DNA of 64,000 bases from Streptantibioticus silvisoli (GTDB lineage: Bacteria; Actinomycetota; Actinomycetes; Streptomycetales; Streptomycetaceae). A program made the position numbers and the translations under genes. The notes under the pieces are model-generated. The model saw only the letters and a program-made list of their open reading frames with translations. It ran no database searches and was not told the origin of the DNA. Of this stretch, positions 16,805 through 26,718 are shown piece after piece; the first letter of the stretch is position 1; the number at the start of each line of letters is the position of its first letter. The stretch spans positions 1 to 64,000 of the forward strand of contig NZ_JAAGKO020000018.1 of assembly GCF_027947535.2 (NCBI RefSeq), written 5' to 3'.

Positions 16805-18454
16805 TCAGCGGCGGCGGCCCAGCGCGCGCAGCAGGAAGTCCAGCGGTGCGTGCTGGTCCTCGGCCAGTCCCGCCCCGCGCAGCCGGGTGCCGAGCCGTTC
16901 CACCCGGTCCGGCTCGACGCTGCCGCCGGACCACCGCAGGCGCCGCCACTCGCACAGCGCCTCGCAGGCCCGGGCGGCCACCTCGGGCCGGGCGTCGGCG
17001 GCCGCGCCGAGCAGCAACTCCAGGCGGTCGAAGTACTCCAGCGTCCGGGACGCCCGCAGAGCCGCCCGCCACACCGCCGGTTCCGGGCGGCGCACGGCGC
17101 AGGCCAGCACGGCGGGCGTCGCCGTCCAGGTCACCGCCAGCGCGTCCAGCGCCTCACGGGCCACGCTCGGCACCGGATCGCCGACCAGCTCCGCCAGCGC
17201 GCCGGCCGCCGCGCCGCCGTCCGTACCGGTCACCGCCGCACCGCGCTCCGGCCCCGATCGCGGCGCGGTGCCGGCCGCCAGCAGGCCGATGGCCCGTACC
17301 GCCGCCCGCCGGGCCACCGCCGGCCAGCTGTCGTCGCGGGCCAGCACCGCGAGCGCCGGCAGGTCGGAGACGTCGCCGCACTCCCCCAGGCCCGCCGCGA
17401 GCCCGGCCACCAGCCGCGGATGCGTGCTGCGGCCGCACCGGCGCAACTGCCTGCGGTAGACGTCGACCGGCGGCTCCCCGCGCTTGTACAGCTTCCACCG
17501 CGCCTGCGCCCGCACCAGCCGGGAGCGGTCCGCCAGCGGCGCCACCAGCCGCACCGCCGGCACGTCGTCGGGCAGCGCCGCCACCGCCAGCTCCCGCACC
17601 GCCGCGGAACGCGCCCACATCAGCCGGCCGGCCTGGTCCGGGTCGAGGTCGAGCAACTGCCGCGCGCACAGCCGCCGGCACTCCTGGTCGCGGTCGTGCA
17701 GCGCGGCGCGGGCCAGGTCACCGCGCACGTACTCACCGAGTTCCAGCGCGAGCCCCATGCCGAATCGCCGGGCGTGCGGGTCGGGTTCGGCGGCCAACCG
17801 GCGTACGGTGCGCCGCCGTTCGGGCTCGCGCAGCACCGCCCGGTACTCCTCCAGCACCCCGCCGGAGCGGCTGCGGGCGCCGAGCCGCGACAGCAGCCGG
17901 ACCGCCGAGGCCGCCTCGTCCGGCGCGACGTGCGCCAGCAACGCCGCCCGGGCCGGGTCGCGCACCGCCGGCACCCAGTCGTCGGTGCGCAGCGCCAGCG
18001 CGGCCACCGCGAACCGGCCACTGCGCCGGGCCAGGCGTTCCACCGCGGCCTGCCGCAGCCGACCGTCGGCGTCGAAGGAGGCCAGCACCAGCCGCAGCGG
18101 GTCCGCGTCCGGCGGCAGCGCCCGCGCGGGCTCGGCCCGGCCGCCGGCGGCGCGGCGCGCGGTGCCGGCCCGGGCGTACCGGTCGAGGGAGAGCCACAAC
18201 CGGGGCCCGGCCAGCAGCAGTTCGTCCAGGGCGATCTTGCGGTCCTCGGCCGTGCCGCGTTCCAGGACGCCGCGCAGTTCGTCCAGCAGGACGTCCGCGG
18301 CCACCCTGCGGCCGGTCTCCGCCGCCCGGCACAGCGGTCGCCACCGACCGCTGTCCACCGCCTGCGGATACACCTCCCGGCGACGCAGCACCGTTCGTGC
18401 CCGCTTCTTGCGCAACAACGCGCCCCGCCGCCTTTCGTGCCGTTCCCGGGTCAA
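16805..18454 (-). CDS. HEAT-repeat protein (PBS-lyase-type repeats)
   Basis: The 549-residue protein is a chain of helical repeats, seen as recurring segments such as LRLVLASFDADGRLRQAAVERLA, VPAVRDPARAALLAHV, RSAAVRELAVAALPDDV and VPSVAREALDALAV. These are HEAT/armadillo-like units that mediate protein contacts. The N-terminus is strongly basic (RHERRRGALLRKKRARTVLRRR split over two helices). No enzymatic motif is seen and I cannot name a partner. The TTG at 18454 is preceded by AGGTGA but the spacing is short, so the start is uncertain. It is divergent from the secreted protease gene. Confidence 0.72.
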   Translation of the reverse strand: MTRERHERRRGALLRKKRARTVLRRREVYPQAVDSGRWRPLCRAAETGRRVAADVLLDELRGVLERGTAEDRKIALDELLLAGPRLWLSLDRYARAGTARRAAGGRAEPARALPPDADPLRLVLASFDADGRLRQAAVERLARRSGRFAVAALALRTDDWVPAVRDPARAALLAHVAPDEAASAVRLLSRLGARSRSGGVLEEYRAVLREPERRRTVRRLAAEPDPHARRFGMGLALELGEYVRGDLARAALHDRDQECRRLCARQLLDLDPDQAGRLMWARSAAVRELAVAALPDDVPAVRLVAPLADRSRLVRAQARWKLYKRGEPPVDVYRRQLRRCGRSTHPRLVAGLAAGLGECGDVSDLPALAVLARDDSWPAVARRAAVRAIGLLAAGTAPRSGPERGAAVTGTDGGAAAGALAELVGDPVPSVAREALDALAVTWTATPAVLACAVRRPEPAVWRAALRASRTLEYFDRLELLLGAAADARPEVAARACEALCEWRRLRWSGGSVEPDRVERLGTRLRGAGLAEDQHAPLDFLLRALGRRR

Positions 18455-18625
18455 GGATCACCTAGCGTGGCCTTCACACCAAGCAAGTTCGCTCGCCTTT
18501 GCCCACGCCTTACCGCCCCTCTACTCAAGGCTGGTTCAGTGTCCCGGCCTGTGCGTATTGTTGACGTGCGGTCGGTGCGGGGTCGCCCATTCCCGGCGGT
18601 GGTGACGAGACGACGGAGGGTCCTG

Positions 18626-19516
18626 GTGCGCCGAAGCGGTCGAGGCCGGTTGCGGACGGCCATCACGGCGGGGGCCGGCATCCTGCTGATCGCCGCGTTC
18701 GCCGGCTACGGGCCGCGGATGCTCACGCTGGCCGAGAGCCGCCACCCCGCGGGCCGTTCGGCCTCACCGGCCGGTCCCACCCCGCCGCCCGACTGGTCCC
18801 GCGAGGGCACCTTCCTGACCGCCTCCCGCGCCTATCCGGCGGTGGTCCGGCTGCTGGCGTCCGGCGGATCGCCGTACTGCAGCGGCAGCGTGGTGCACAG
18901 CACGGGCGGCGACCTGGTGATGACGGCCGCGCACTGCGTGTACGCCAGCGGCTCCTACCTCACCGGTACGACGGTGGTGCCGGGGCTGTCGGGCGGCTCG
19001 CGCCCCTACGGCTCGTGGCAGGTCGACCACGTGTGGATCGACCCGCGCTACACCGCCGAGGGGCACGACGAGGACTACGACTACGCGTTCCTGCGGGTCG
19101 GCCGGTCCGACGGGCGCGCCATCGAGTCGGCGGCCGGCGCCGACACCCTCACCGTCGACCAGCCGTTCCACCTGCTCGGGGTGACGACCACCGGCTACCC
19201 CGAGTCCGGCGACCCCGGCAACCGGCAGCTGACCTGCACGCTGCCGACCTATCAGTCGCCGGCCCACCGCGCGTACCGCGAGATGCACTGCGGCGGTTAC
19301 ACGGCCGGCGTCTCCGGCGCCCCGTGGGTGCTGCTGTCCCCCGGGTCCCGCACCGGCCGGCTGGTCGGCCTCATCGGCGGTTTCAACGGCGGCGGCCCTC
19401 CGGACGGCACGCCGCACGAGGACGCCATCTCCTACAGCCCGTACTTCGACGCCGCCACCGAGGCACTGCTGCGCCAGGCCGAATCGGGTAACGGCGGTCA
19501 CGACAGCGGGAGTTGA
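18626..19516 (+). CDS. Secreted or anchored trypsin-like serine protease
   Basis: The 296-residue protein has a basic N-terminus, then a hydrophobic segment TAGAGILLIAAFAGYG at about residues 14-29 acting as signal or anchor. A Pro-rich linker leads to a chymotrypsin-fold domain. The catalytic triad is visible: His in MTAAHCVY, Asp in DYDYAFLRV, and Ser in AGVSGAPWV. The last has Ala in place of the second Gly of the common GDSGGP motif. Four Cys could form disulfides. The GTG at 18626 follows GGAGGG by about 5 nt and is preferred over an upstream frame extension to 18540. A strong terminator follows at 19661. Confidence 0.88.
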   Translation: MRRSGRGRLRTAITAGAGILLIAAFAGYGPRMLTLAESRHPAGRSASPAGPTPPPDWSREGTFLTASRAYPAVVRLLASGGSPYCSGSVVHSTGGDLVMTAAHCVYASGSYLTGTTVVPGLSGGSRPYGSWQVDHVWIDPRYTAEGHDEDYDYAFLRVGRSDGRAIESAAGADTLTVDQPFHLLGVTTTGYPESGDPGNRQLTCTLPTYQSPAHRAYREMHCGGYTAGVSGAPWVLLSPGSRTGRLVGLIGGFNGGGPPDGTPHEDAISYSPYFDAATEALLRQAESGNGGHDSGS

Positions 19517-19660
19517 GCCCGCTCCGGTTCCGGTTTCCGCTCCCGTGCGCGACGCGGGACGCGTCGGCTGCGGCTGTGCTTTCGCGGGGAGGGGGCGGTC
19601 CCGGCGCCGGTGCGGAGGCGGCCGGCGTGCACCGGGGGCGAACACCGGACGGCGACAACA

Positions 19661-19694
19661 CGAGAGGCCCGGAACTTTCGTTCCGGGCCTCTCG
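19661..19694. terminator. Strong bidirectional terminator
   Basis: A perfect 15-bp stem (19661-19675 with 19680-19694) with loop tttc separates the protease gene from the 3' end of the first initiator tRNA gene. Confidence 0.88.
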
Positions 19695-19701
19695 TCTTCA
19701 G

Positions 19702-19775
19702 TAGCGGGGACAGGATTTGAACCTGCGACCTCTGGGTTATGAGCCCAGCGAGCTACCGAGCTGCTCCACCCCGCG
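19702..19775 (-). tRNA. tRNA-fMet (CAT), copy 1
   Basis: A 74-nt initiator tRNA gene without encoded CCA. The anticodon CAT is complementary to 19739-19741. Initiator marks are present: the unpaired first base (C1 opposite U72) and three consecutive G-C pairs at the base of the anticodon stem (GGG/CCC). The T-arm with TTCAAAT is intact. It is identical to the copy at 22508-22581, including flanks. Confidence 0.97.
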
Positions 19776-19788
19776 TCGTTGTGCCTTT

Positions 19789-19818
19789 ACTCTAGACGAC
19801 CCGTTCCCCACCCGGCAA
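19789..19818 (-). promoter_or_regulatory. Promoter of tRNA-fMet copy 1
   Basis: Reading leftward, TTGCCG (19813-19818) and TAGAGT (19789-19794) are 18 bp apart and end 13 bp before the mature tRNA 5' end. Confidence 0.6.
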
Positions 19819-19941
19819 ATCCGTTCCCGCCCGCCCCCTCCGGACCGCGGCGGGGCCACCCGCCGGAACCACCGACCGGGGTCGGCGGGCGTCAGGGCCG
19901 GGGTCACCGGCCGGGGTCACCGGTGCGGGTCACCGCACCGG

Positions 19942-21648
19942 TCACGCGGACAGCTCCTCGCGCAGCGCGTCGGCCAGCCGGGCCGCGCGTTCGGAGACCT
20001 CGTCGGGGCCGCTCTCCACGGCGCGGTCGCACCAGTGCCGGGCGTCGTCCAGCGCGCCGCGCCGGGCGGCGATCAGCGCGAGCCGCAGCGCGGCCCGGCC
20101 GTGGCCCGCGTCGGCGGCCCGCCGCCACCACACCGCCGCCTCCGGCTCGCTGCCCTCGCGGGCCAGCAGCAGGCCGAGGTTGAACGCGCCGTTGCGGCTG
20201 CCGGCCTCGGCGGCCAGCCGGTACCAGCGGGCGGCGTCGACCGAATCACCGCGTTCGGCGGCCCGCATGCCCAGCCGGATCTGCGCCCTGCGGTGCCCGA
20301 GCCGGGCGGCCCGCTCGTACCACTCCTCGCACTCGGCGGCGTCCTGGTCGAGGACCGCGCCGAGCCGGAAGGCGGCGTCCGCGTTGCCGCCGCCGGCCGC
20401 GCACCGCAGATGCGTCTCGGCGCCCTGGGCGTCGCCGTCCTTCTGCAACGCCATGGCGACCTGGAGCGCGGCCTCGGTGTGCCCGGCGGCCGCCGCCCGC
20501 TCGTACCAGCGCCGGGAGGCGGTCGGGTCGCCGCGCCCGGCGCACAGGATGCCGAGGTTGAACGCGGCGTCCACGCTGCCGGCCTCGGCGGCCTTGGAGA
20601 ACCACGGCTCCGCGCCGGCCGGGTCGTCGTGCTGGAGCAGCAGCACCGCCAGCGCGTTGGCGGCCTCGCGGTGCCCGGCGTAGGCCGCGCGCCGGTACCA
20701 CTGCTCGGCCTGGGCGGCCCGGCCGCGGGCGGCGCACAGCAGGCCGAGGTTGTAGGCGCCGTTGTCGTCGCCGGCGGCCAGCGCGGCGCGGTACCAGCGC
20801 TCCGCCGTCTGGGTCTCGCCGTTCTGGGCGTGCAGCGCGCCGAGGGCGTTGGCGGCCTGGCCGTCACCGTCCTCGGCGGCGCGGCGCCACCACTCGGCGG
20901 CGCCCTCGGTGTCGCCGGCGTCGCGCAGCAGGAAGCCCAGCGCGCAGGCGGCGCGCGCGTCGCCGGCCCGGGCGGCGGTCAGGTACCAGCGGCCGGCCTC
21001 CTTGGCCTCGCCGCGGTCCTCCAGCAGGCTGCCGAGGCGCAGCGCGGCGCCGCCGTGACCGCGGGCGGCGGCCTGGCGGTACCACTGCTCGGCCTCGGCG
21101 TCGCGGCCGCGGTCCTCGCACAGCAGGGCGACCCGGTGGGTGGCCTCGCGGTGGCCGTGCTCGGCGGCGGCCCGGTACCAGCGTTCGGCGTCCGGGTCGC
21201 GGTGCTGCTCCAGCAGGTCGGCGAGCGCGTAGGCGCCGGGCACGTGGCCGCAGGCGGCGGCCTGCCGCAGCCAGTACTCGGCGGCGGGCGCGTCGCCGCG
21301 TTCGCGGTGGTGGCGTCCCAGGGCGTGCGCGGCCGAGGCACTGCCGGCGACGGCGGCGATCCGCCACCAGCCGGCCGCCTCGTCGGCCAGACCGCGCTGG
21401 TGCATCAGGACGCCGAGGTTGTTGGCGGCGGCCCGGTCGCCGGCCGCGGTGGCGGCCCGCAGGTAGGTCTCCGCCGTGTCGAGGTCCCCTCTTCGCAGCA
21501 GCAGCGTGCCCGCCATGCTCTGCGCCGCGGTGTCGCCGGTGTCGGCGGCACGCCGGTAGCGCGCCTCCAGCTCGGCGTCCTCCCGGGCCGTCAGGACGTC
21601 GTCGTCGAGCGCCCCGGCGCCGACCGGCGCCTGCGTCAGGACCGTCAT
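19942..21648 (-). CDS. SEL1/TPR-like repeat protein
   Basis: The 568-residue protein is made almost wholly of about 16 SEL1-type helical repeats of roughly 36 residues, each marked by a W-Y-R-x-A-A core followed by G-x-x-x-A-x-x-x-L-G (for example WYRAALAAGDDNGAYNLG). These form a solenoid for protein contacts. The first 25 residues are nonrepetitive. The ATG at 21648 follows a G-rich site (GGGGGTG). Two further in-frame ATGs at 21711 and 21702 (MNHMGDGAKF) could extend the N-terminus by about 20 residues. It lies alone between two identical tRNA genes. The role is unknown. Confidence 0.85.
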   Translation of the reverse strand: MTVLTQAPVGAGALDDDVLTAREDAELEARYRRAADTGDTAAQSMAGTLLLRRGDLDTAETYLRAATAAGDRAAANNLGVLMHQRGLADEAAGWWRIAAVAGSASAAHALGRHHRERGDAPAAEYWLRQAAACGHVPGAYALADLLEQHRDPDAERWYRAAAEHGHREATHRVALLCEDRGRDAEAEQWYRQAAARGHGGAALRLGSLLEDRGEAKEAGRWYLTAARAGDARAACALGFLLRDAGDTEGAAEWWRRAAEDGDGQAANALGALHAQNGETQTAERWYRAALAAGDDNGAYNLGLLCAARGRAAQAEQWYRRAAYAGHREAANALAVLLLQHDDPAGAEPWFSKAAEAGSVDAAFNLGILCAGRGDPTASRRWYERAAAAGHTEAALQVAMALQKDGDAQGAETHLRCAAGGGNADAAFRLGAVLDQDAAECEEWYERAARLGHRRAQIRLGMRAAERGDSVDAARWYRLAAEAGSRNGAFNLGLLLAREGSEPEAAVWWRRAADAGHGRAALRLALIAARRGALDDARHWCDRAVESGPDEVSERAARLADALREELSA

Positions 21649-21711
21649 GCTCGCACCCCCGTCAGGCGGGCGAGCTTCCCGAAATTTCGCACCATCCCCC
21701 ATGTGGTTCAT

Positions 21712-22460
21712 CGTCGCACCACCCGCAACCGGTGTACATCCTGGTATATCGCAGCCCGCGAGGTCACTACAGCGCTTTGTCGACTTCCCGACACGACGAC
21801 ACTGCAAACCACGACGCTGGGGACCTACCCCCACAACGCGGATGTCAACGCGCATCCGCCACATGACACGTGCGCGCCGACCACATACCTGAGTTGACGC
21901 ACCGCGCACCGCTCCGGGTTGCCGTGAGAACGGCCACTGCGCCAGCCCCCGCGCCGACCACCGCCCCGACCCCGGCACCGCCCCCCGCACCGCCCCCGCC
22001 GACCGCCGCACCGACGCGCCCGCACCTCCCGGAGTCCACCGCGCGGCCGTCCGGGGAACCGTCGCGCGCGCCCCATGAAGCCGGCGCGCGCATCCGAGAC
22101 CGACGGGCGGACGCCTGAAGCCGGATCGCGCACCGAAACCCGCGCCCGGACACCCGAAGCCGACGCGCGCATCCGAGGCCGACGCGCCGACACCTGGAAC
22201 GGACGCAGGCACTCCGTGGACGCGGGACACCTGAGCCGGACGCGGCGAAGCGGAAGGCGCGGGCACCTGAAGGCTCGTGAGACCGGTGCCCCGAAGCCGG
22301 CGCGTGGGGTGGTCCCGTACGGCCGCACCGCACGAGGCCACGACCGCACCGCACGACGCCCCCGCACGACGCCGCCGGACGGCCTGGCGCAGCGTCAGCG
22401 CCCGCGGTACGTCAGCGCGTTCTTCCCGAACATCAGCATCCGCGGAACACCGGCGCACGC
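21712..22460. other. Intergenic region, low complexity
   Basis: No gene is supported in this 750-bp stretch upstream of the SEL1-repeat gene. A possible leftward -35 TTGACA lies at 21843-21848 with a weak TAGGTC at 21822-21827 (15-bp spacing). From about 22070 to 22260 there are imperfect GC-rich repeats of the type gaagccg..cgcgcatccgag. Frames stay open on both strands because of composition only. Confidence 0.55.
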
Positions 22461-22499
22461 AGGAAGACCCGGAGTCCGTTACGGATTCCGGGTCTTCCT
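22461..22499. terminator. Terminator of tRNA-fMet copy 2
   Basis: An 18-bp stem (22461-22478 with 22482-22499, one G-T pair) with loop tta lies just past the tRNA 3' end. It occupies the same relative place as the terminator of copy 1 but has a different sequence. Confidence 0.85.
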
Positions 22500-22507
22500 G
22501 TATTCAG

Positions 22508-22581
22508 TAGCGGGGACAGGATTTGAACCTGCGACCTCTGGGTTATGAGCCCAGCGAGCTACCGAGCTGCTCCACCCCGCG
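22508..22581 (-). tRNA. tRNA-fMet (CAT), copy 2
   Basis: Identical in sequence to the 19702-19775 gene, with the same CAT anticodon, GGG/CCC anticodon-stem pairs and C1-U72 mismatch. Identity continues a few bases into both flanks (22503-22591 matches 19697-19785). The upstream promoter region differs from copy 1 and is weaker by eye. Confidence 0.97.
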
Positions 22582-22641
22582 TCGTTGTGCCCTAAGGCTA
22601 CCACGGCACGGCCGGGCGCTCCGCCACCACCGCGGCGCCGC

Positions 22642-25485
22642 TCAGCGGTCCCCCGTCGCCGCGGCCTGCCGTTTCTCCGCGTCGGAGGCCCGGCGCAGCG
22701 CGTCGTTCAGGGCCTGCTGAGCCTTGCCGTACGCGGTCCAGTCGCCGGAGCGCATCGCCTTCTGCCCGGCGTCGAAGTCCCGCTGGGCGTCGGCCAGCGC
22801 GCGGCGCACCGCGGTCGCGTCGGCGGCGGCGCCGGAGGCCGCGGGCGGCGGTTCGGGGGCGGAGGTGGAGCCGAACAGGCCGTCCAGCGCCTGGTCGAGC
22901 GTGCTGCCGAAGGCGGGGCGCCCGGTGCCGTAGGAGGCCAGCACGAGCTTCAGCGCCGGCGGCCCGGCGCCGGGACCGGCCGTGTAGACGGGTTCGACGT
23001 AGAGCACCCCGCCGTCCATGGGTATCGCCTGCTGGTCGCCGAACTCCACCCGCGATCCGCCCTTGCGCAGCTCCGCCAGCCGCCCGGCGACCGCCGGGTC
23101 GGCGGTGAAGTCGGTCTGGGTGGCGCGCGGTCCCGGTACCGCGTCGCCGGTGGGCAGTTCCAGCAGCCGCATCGTGCCGTACGCCGCGCTGGTGGCGTCC
23201 GAGTCGACGGCGAGGAACGCGCTGACGTTCTGCCGCCCGGTGGAGGTGAACCCGGAGGTGAGCTGCCAGGTACGGGACGTGTCACCCGGCAGGGTGATGC
23301 TCTGGTACTGCGGGGCCTCGGCGGCGCTGCCGGCACCGGTCGGGTCGGCGGGCACCCGCCACTCCTCGCTGCCGCTGGCGAACGCGGCCGCGTCGGTGAC
23401 GTGATACCGGGTCAGCAGCGCGCGTTGCGTGGTGAACAGGTCCTGGGGGTAGCGCAGGTGGGCGGTCAGCGCCGGCGGGATGTCCTTCTTCGGCAGCACG
23501 GTGTGCGGGAACGCCCGCATCCAGGTCTTCAGCACCGGGTCGCGGGTGTCCCACTGGTACAGCCGCACCGTCCCGTCGTACGCGTCGACCGTCGCCTTCA
23601 CCGCGTCCCGCGCGTAGTTGACCTGCCGGCCGGCCGCGCCGGTGCCCAGCGTGGTGCGCGAGGAGTACGGGTAGTCGTCGCTCGTGGTGTACCCGTCGAC
23701 GATCCACTGGATCCGGCCGTCCACCACCGCCGGGTACGGCGTGCCGTCGACGGTCAGCCAGGGCGCGACGGCCTGCACCCGCTGCTGGGGCGTGCGGTCG
23801 TACAGGATGCGTGACGCCGGGCCGATCGCGGCCGAGTACAGGATCTGCGGGTCGCCGGTCTGCACCGCGTACGCGGCCCGGGTGAAGGTGTCCGCCAGGC
23901 TGACGCCGCCGACCCCGGCGTACCGGGTGCTCTTCTCGCCGCCGCCGTCCGCGTAGTCGACCTCCTTGGCCCCGCCGCCGACGATCGAGTACTGCGTGGT
24001 GTCCTGGCCGTAGTAGATCCGCGGTTCGTAGGAGCCCAGCGCCCCGGTGGGCGGCACGTCCCGCTCGGTCAGCAGCGGCGCGCCGGCGTCGGTGGTGCTG
24101 TCGGCGTCGGCGGCCACGACGCCGTATCCGTGGGTGTACGTGAAGTGTTCGTTGGTCCAGTTGTCCTCCGGCACCCCGGACAGCTTCAGCTCCCGCAGCC
24201 CCAGCACGGTCGGCTGCTCGCGGCCGTCGACCGGATAGCGGTCGACGGTCAGCGGTGAGGTGAACGTGTAGTACCCGCCCGCCTGCTGCGCCTGGCGGAA
24301 GTCCGGTGCCGCCACGTCCGGGTCGAGCAGCGTCACGTCGGCCGTACTGTCGGCGTCCGCCCGCAGCTTCGCCCCGGACGTCTTCGGCGCGGCCGGCAGC
24401 GGGGAGACGCGCACGCCGGTCAGACCGTAGGCGGCCCGGGTGGCGGTGATGTTGCGCCGCAGGTACGGCGCCTCCTTGACCGCCTGGTCCGGCTGGACCT
24501 GGAACTTCTGCACGATCGCCGGATACAGCCCGCCGATCAGCACCGCCGACAGCACCATCAGCCCGAACGCCAGCACCGGCAGGCTCCAGGTGCGCCGCCA
24601 CAGCGTGGCGAAGAACAGCAGCGCGCAGATGACGGCGATGCAGAACAGGATGGTCTTGGCCGGCAGGTACGCGTTGGCGTCCACGTACCGCAGCCCGGTC
24701 CACCCGGCCGTGGTGCGAAAGCCGCTGGACTTGACGGCCAGCCCGTAGCGGTCCAGCCAGTAGGCGGCCGCCTTCAGCGACACGAACAGCCCCAGCAGCA
24801 CCGACAGGTGCCCGGTGGCCGCCGCCGTGGCCCGCGCGCCCGGGCTGGTCACCCGCAGCCCGCCGTACAGGTAGTGGGTCAGCGCGGCCGACACCAGCGA
24901 CAGCACCACCACCGCGAACCCGAAGCTGAGCACGAAGCGGTACCACGGCAGGTCGAAGGTGTAGAACGAGGCGTCCAGCCCGAACTGCGGGTCCCGCGTC
25001 CCGAACGGCACGGCGTTGGCGTACGCCAGCCACACCCGCCACTGGCCGGCCGCCGAGGCCCCGGCGATCAGCCCGACCAGCGCGCTGACCACCACCACCA
25101 GCCACACCCGGAACGGCGCGATGCCCATCCGGTAGCGGTCGATCCCCTGCTCCTCCGGCGACATCGCGCCCACCGGCGGCCGCATCCGGTGCGCCAGGTA
25201 CGCGTTGGCGCCGACCGCCGCGGCCATCACGCCGCCGAAGACGGCGAACAGCCCCACCCGGGTCCACAGCGCGGTGTGGAAGACCGACCCGTAGCCGACC
25301 GAGCGGTACCACAGGTGGTCGGTCCAGAAGCCGGAGAAGGCCACGAACCCCATGCTCAGCAGCGCCACCGCCGCCACCACCGCGAACAGCGCCCGCTGGC
25401 GTGTCGACAGCCGCGCGGAGTACGTCTCCGCGTCGTCGTCCCGGCCGTCCTGGCCGTCCTCCCGCTCCGGCATCGGGAATGCCAC
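22642..25485 (-). CDS. UPF0182 family membrane protein
   Basis: The 947-residue protein belongs to the UPF0182 family, conserved in actinobacteria and cyanobacteria and of unknown function. About seven hydrophobic helices occupy the first 340 residues; family signatures include [16 protein letters not shown] and [17 protein letters not shown] large, probably extracytoplasmic domain follows, with blocks such as [15 protein letters not shown] and PRIYYGQ. The C-terminus is charged with short helical segments. The GTG at 25485 is chosen because GAGAAGG lies 8 nt upstream; an in-frame GTG at 25494 would add three residues. Confidence 0.93.
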   Translation of the reverse strand: MAFPMPEREDGQDGRDDDAETYSARLSTRQRALFAVVAAVALLSMGFVAFSGFWTDHLWYRSVGYGSVFHTALWTRVGLFAVFGGVMAAAVGANAYLAHRMRPPVGAMSPEEQGIDRYRMGIAPFRVWLVVVVSALVGLIAGASAAGQWRVWLAYANAVPFGTRDPQFGLDASFYTFDLPWYRFVLSFGFAVVVLSLVSAALTHYLYGGLRVTSPGARATAAATGHLSVLLGLFVSLKAAAYWLDRYGLAVKSSGFRTTAGWTGLRYVDANAYLPAKTILFCIAVICALLFFATLWRRTWSLPVLAFGLMVLSAVLIGGLYPAIVQKFQVQPDQAVKEAPYLRRNITATRAAYGLTGVRVSPLPAAPKTSGAKLRADADSTADVTLLDPDVAAPDFRQAQQAGGYYTFTSPLTVDRYPVDGREQPTVLGLRELKLSGVPEDNWTNEHFTYTHGYGVVAADADSTTDAGAPLLTERDVPPTGALGSYEPRIYYGQDTTQYSIVGGGAKEVDYADGGGEKSTRYAGVGGVSLADTFTRAAYAVQTGDPQILYSAAIGPASRILYDRTPQQRVQAVAPWLTVDGTPYPAVVDGRIQWIVDGYTTSDDYPYSSRTTLGTGAAGRQVNYARDAVKATVDAYDGTVRLYQWDTRDPVLKTWMRAFPHTVLPKKDIPPALTAHLRYPQDLFTTQRALLTRYHVTDAAAFASGSEEWRVPADPTGAGSAAEAPQYQSITLPGDTSRTWQLTSGFTSTGRQNVSAFLAVDSDATSAAYGTMRLLELPTGDAVPGPRATQTDFTADPAVAGRLAELRKGGSRVEFGDQQAIPMDGGVLYVEPVYTAGPGAGPPALKLVLASYGTGRPAFGSTLDQALDGLFGSTSAPEPPPAASGAAADATAVRRALADAQRDFDAGQKAMRSGDWTAYGKAQQALNDALRRASDAEKRQAAATGDR

Positions 25486-25681
25486 GGTGCGCACCTTCTC
25501 AACACGTTCGCGTCGTCACACGCGCGCCGCGCACACCCCGCCGGCCGGTGATCCCACCTCGGCCGGCCGGCGCGTCCACGGCGCTTCGCCTGCGGCGCCC
25601 AGGGGCGGACACCACCCATGCAACTTACCTACGCGGCGGCCGGTTCCCGTTCCGGGGCCGGAGAAGGGCAGGATGGTGCCC

Positions 25682-26239
25682 ATGTCCAACACTCCCAGCG
25701 GTGGCACGCCCGTCGCCGCAACCCCACTGACCCGTGCCGTACTGGAGATCGACGAGTACGCGGCCGGGCTCGGCTGGGACCAGCCCGCCCGCCTGTTCGC
25801 GCTGGTCGACACCGAGCGGCTGCGCGCGCAGGAACCGTCGCTGAGCGAGCAGCTCGGCCTGGAGGACGGCCAGGAGACCGCCGCGCTGACCCCGGTCGAG
25901 CAGGACGAACTCCCGGCCGGCACCGCGCTGGACGAGTTCCTGGCGACCATCGCCTGGCCCGACGTGGTGGCCGGCTGCGCGCTGACCGTCGAACGGCTGA
26001 TGCTGCCGCCGAGCGCCGAGACGTCGATCCCCAAGGGCCTGACCGAGAAGGCGCTGACCGCCTGGGTCGCCGCCCACCCCGAGCGCCGCGAGGTCCGCAT
26101 GACGGTCGGCGTCCTGCGCGACGGCACCCGTGAGTCGGCGATCCGGCTGCGCGAGAAGGACACGTCGTCGGAGGTGCTGACCGGGTCGGACCTGGTGCCG
26201 GGGCTGGCGGAGGCGCTGCGCGCGACGTTCGAGGGGTAG
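25682..26239 (+). CDS. PPA1309 family protein
   Basis: A 185-residue cytosolic protein of the actinobacterial PPA1309 family, function unknown. Recognisable conserved blocks are LTRAVLEIDEYAAGLGWDQPARLFALVDT, IAWPDVVAGCALTVERLMLPP, and ESAIRLREKD. The start at 25682 (MSNTPSGG) is preferred; a second in-frame ATG lies 9 bp upstream. It is divergent from the UPF0182 gene, an arrangement common in streptomycetes. Confidence 0.88.
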   Translation: MSNTPSGGTPVAATPLTRAVLEIDEYAAGLGWDQPARLFALVDTERLRAQEPSLSEQLGLEDGQETAALTPVEQDELPAGTALDEFLATIAWPDVVAGCALTVERLMLPPSAETSIPKGLTEKALTAWVAAHPERREVRMTVGVLRDGTRESAIRLREKDTSSEVLTGSDLVPGLAEALRATFEG

Positions 26240-26564
26240 CCCTCCGGGGGTGGCGCGGGGGCCCTGCGGTGCGGGGGCTCAGGCGGTGCGGGGGGCTCTG
26301 CGGCGGGGTCTGCTGTGCGGCGCGGGGCTCGGCGCTCGGCGGCGCGGCCTGCTCAGCGGTGAGGTTCGAGTTCCCTTGCGGTGCCGTGCCGTGGGCCGTT
26401 GCCCGGAGCCGACGCGCCGCAGCCCGAACGGCTGAGGGGTCGGTGGGGCCCCGAGGAGCCCGGGGAGCGCCGAGGGCGCCTACGCGGAGCCCCGGGAGCC
26501 CCCAGGAGCCTCAGGATCCCCGCAGCAGAGCACCGTAGAGCCCCCGAGAAGCCGCGAGAAGCCC
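26240..26564. other. Intergenic region, no gene seen
   Basis: GC-rich sequence between the convergent PPA1309 and PDZ/Lon-like protease genes. It holds loosely repeated ctgcggcgggg and gccccgaggagcccgg elements but no ORF with a ribosome-binding site. Confidence 0.6.
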
Positions 26565-26607
26565 TGAGCCCGGCGTCGGTCCGATGATCGGACCGGCACC
26601 GGGCTCA
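26565..26607. terminator. Bidirectional terminator hairpin
   Basis: A 21-bp inverted repeat (26565-26585 and 26587-26607, two imperfect positions) centred on gatgatcg lies between two convergent genes. Confidence 0.7.
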
Positions 26608-26718
26608 AGCGGTTCCCGGCGCGACACGGGACGACACGGCACCGGCCGACACCACGGCGCCCCTCGCACGGCGCGGCACCGCACCGCGATCCGCGCCCCT
26701 CGCCGCGCTCGCGCGCGG

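Noticed and set aside
19697-22591. tRNA-flanked segment as an integrated element
   Set aside because: Identical full tRNAs on both sides can mark integration, but there is no integrase, excisionase or foreign composition, and each tRNA has its own terminator, so duplication is the simpler reading.
22585-25551. Plus-strand frames opposite UPF0182
   Set aside because: The minus strand encodes a full-length, motif-matching UPF0182 protein; the plus-strand frames have no recognisable content.
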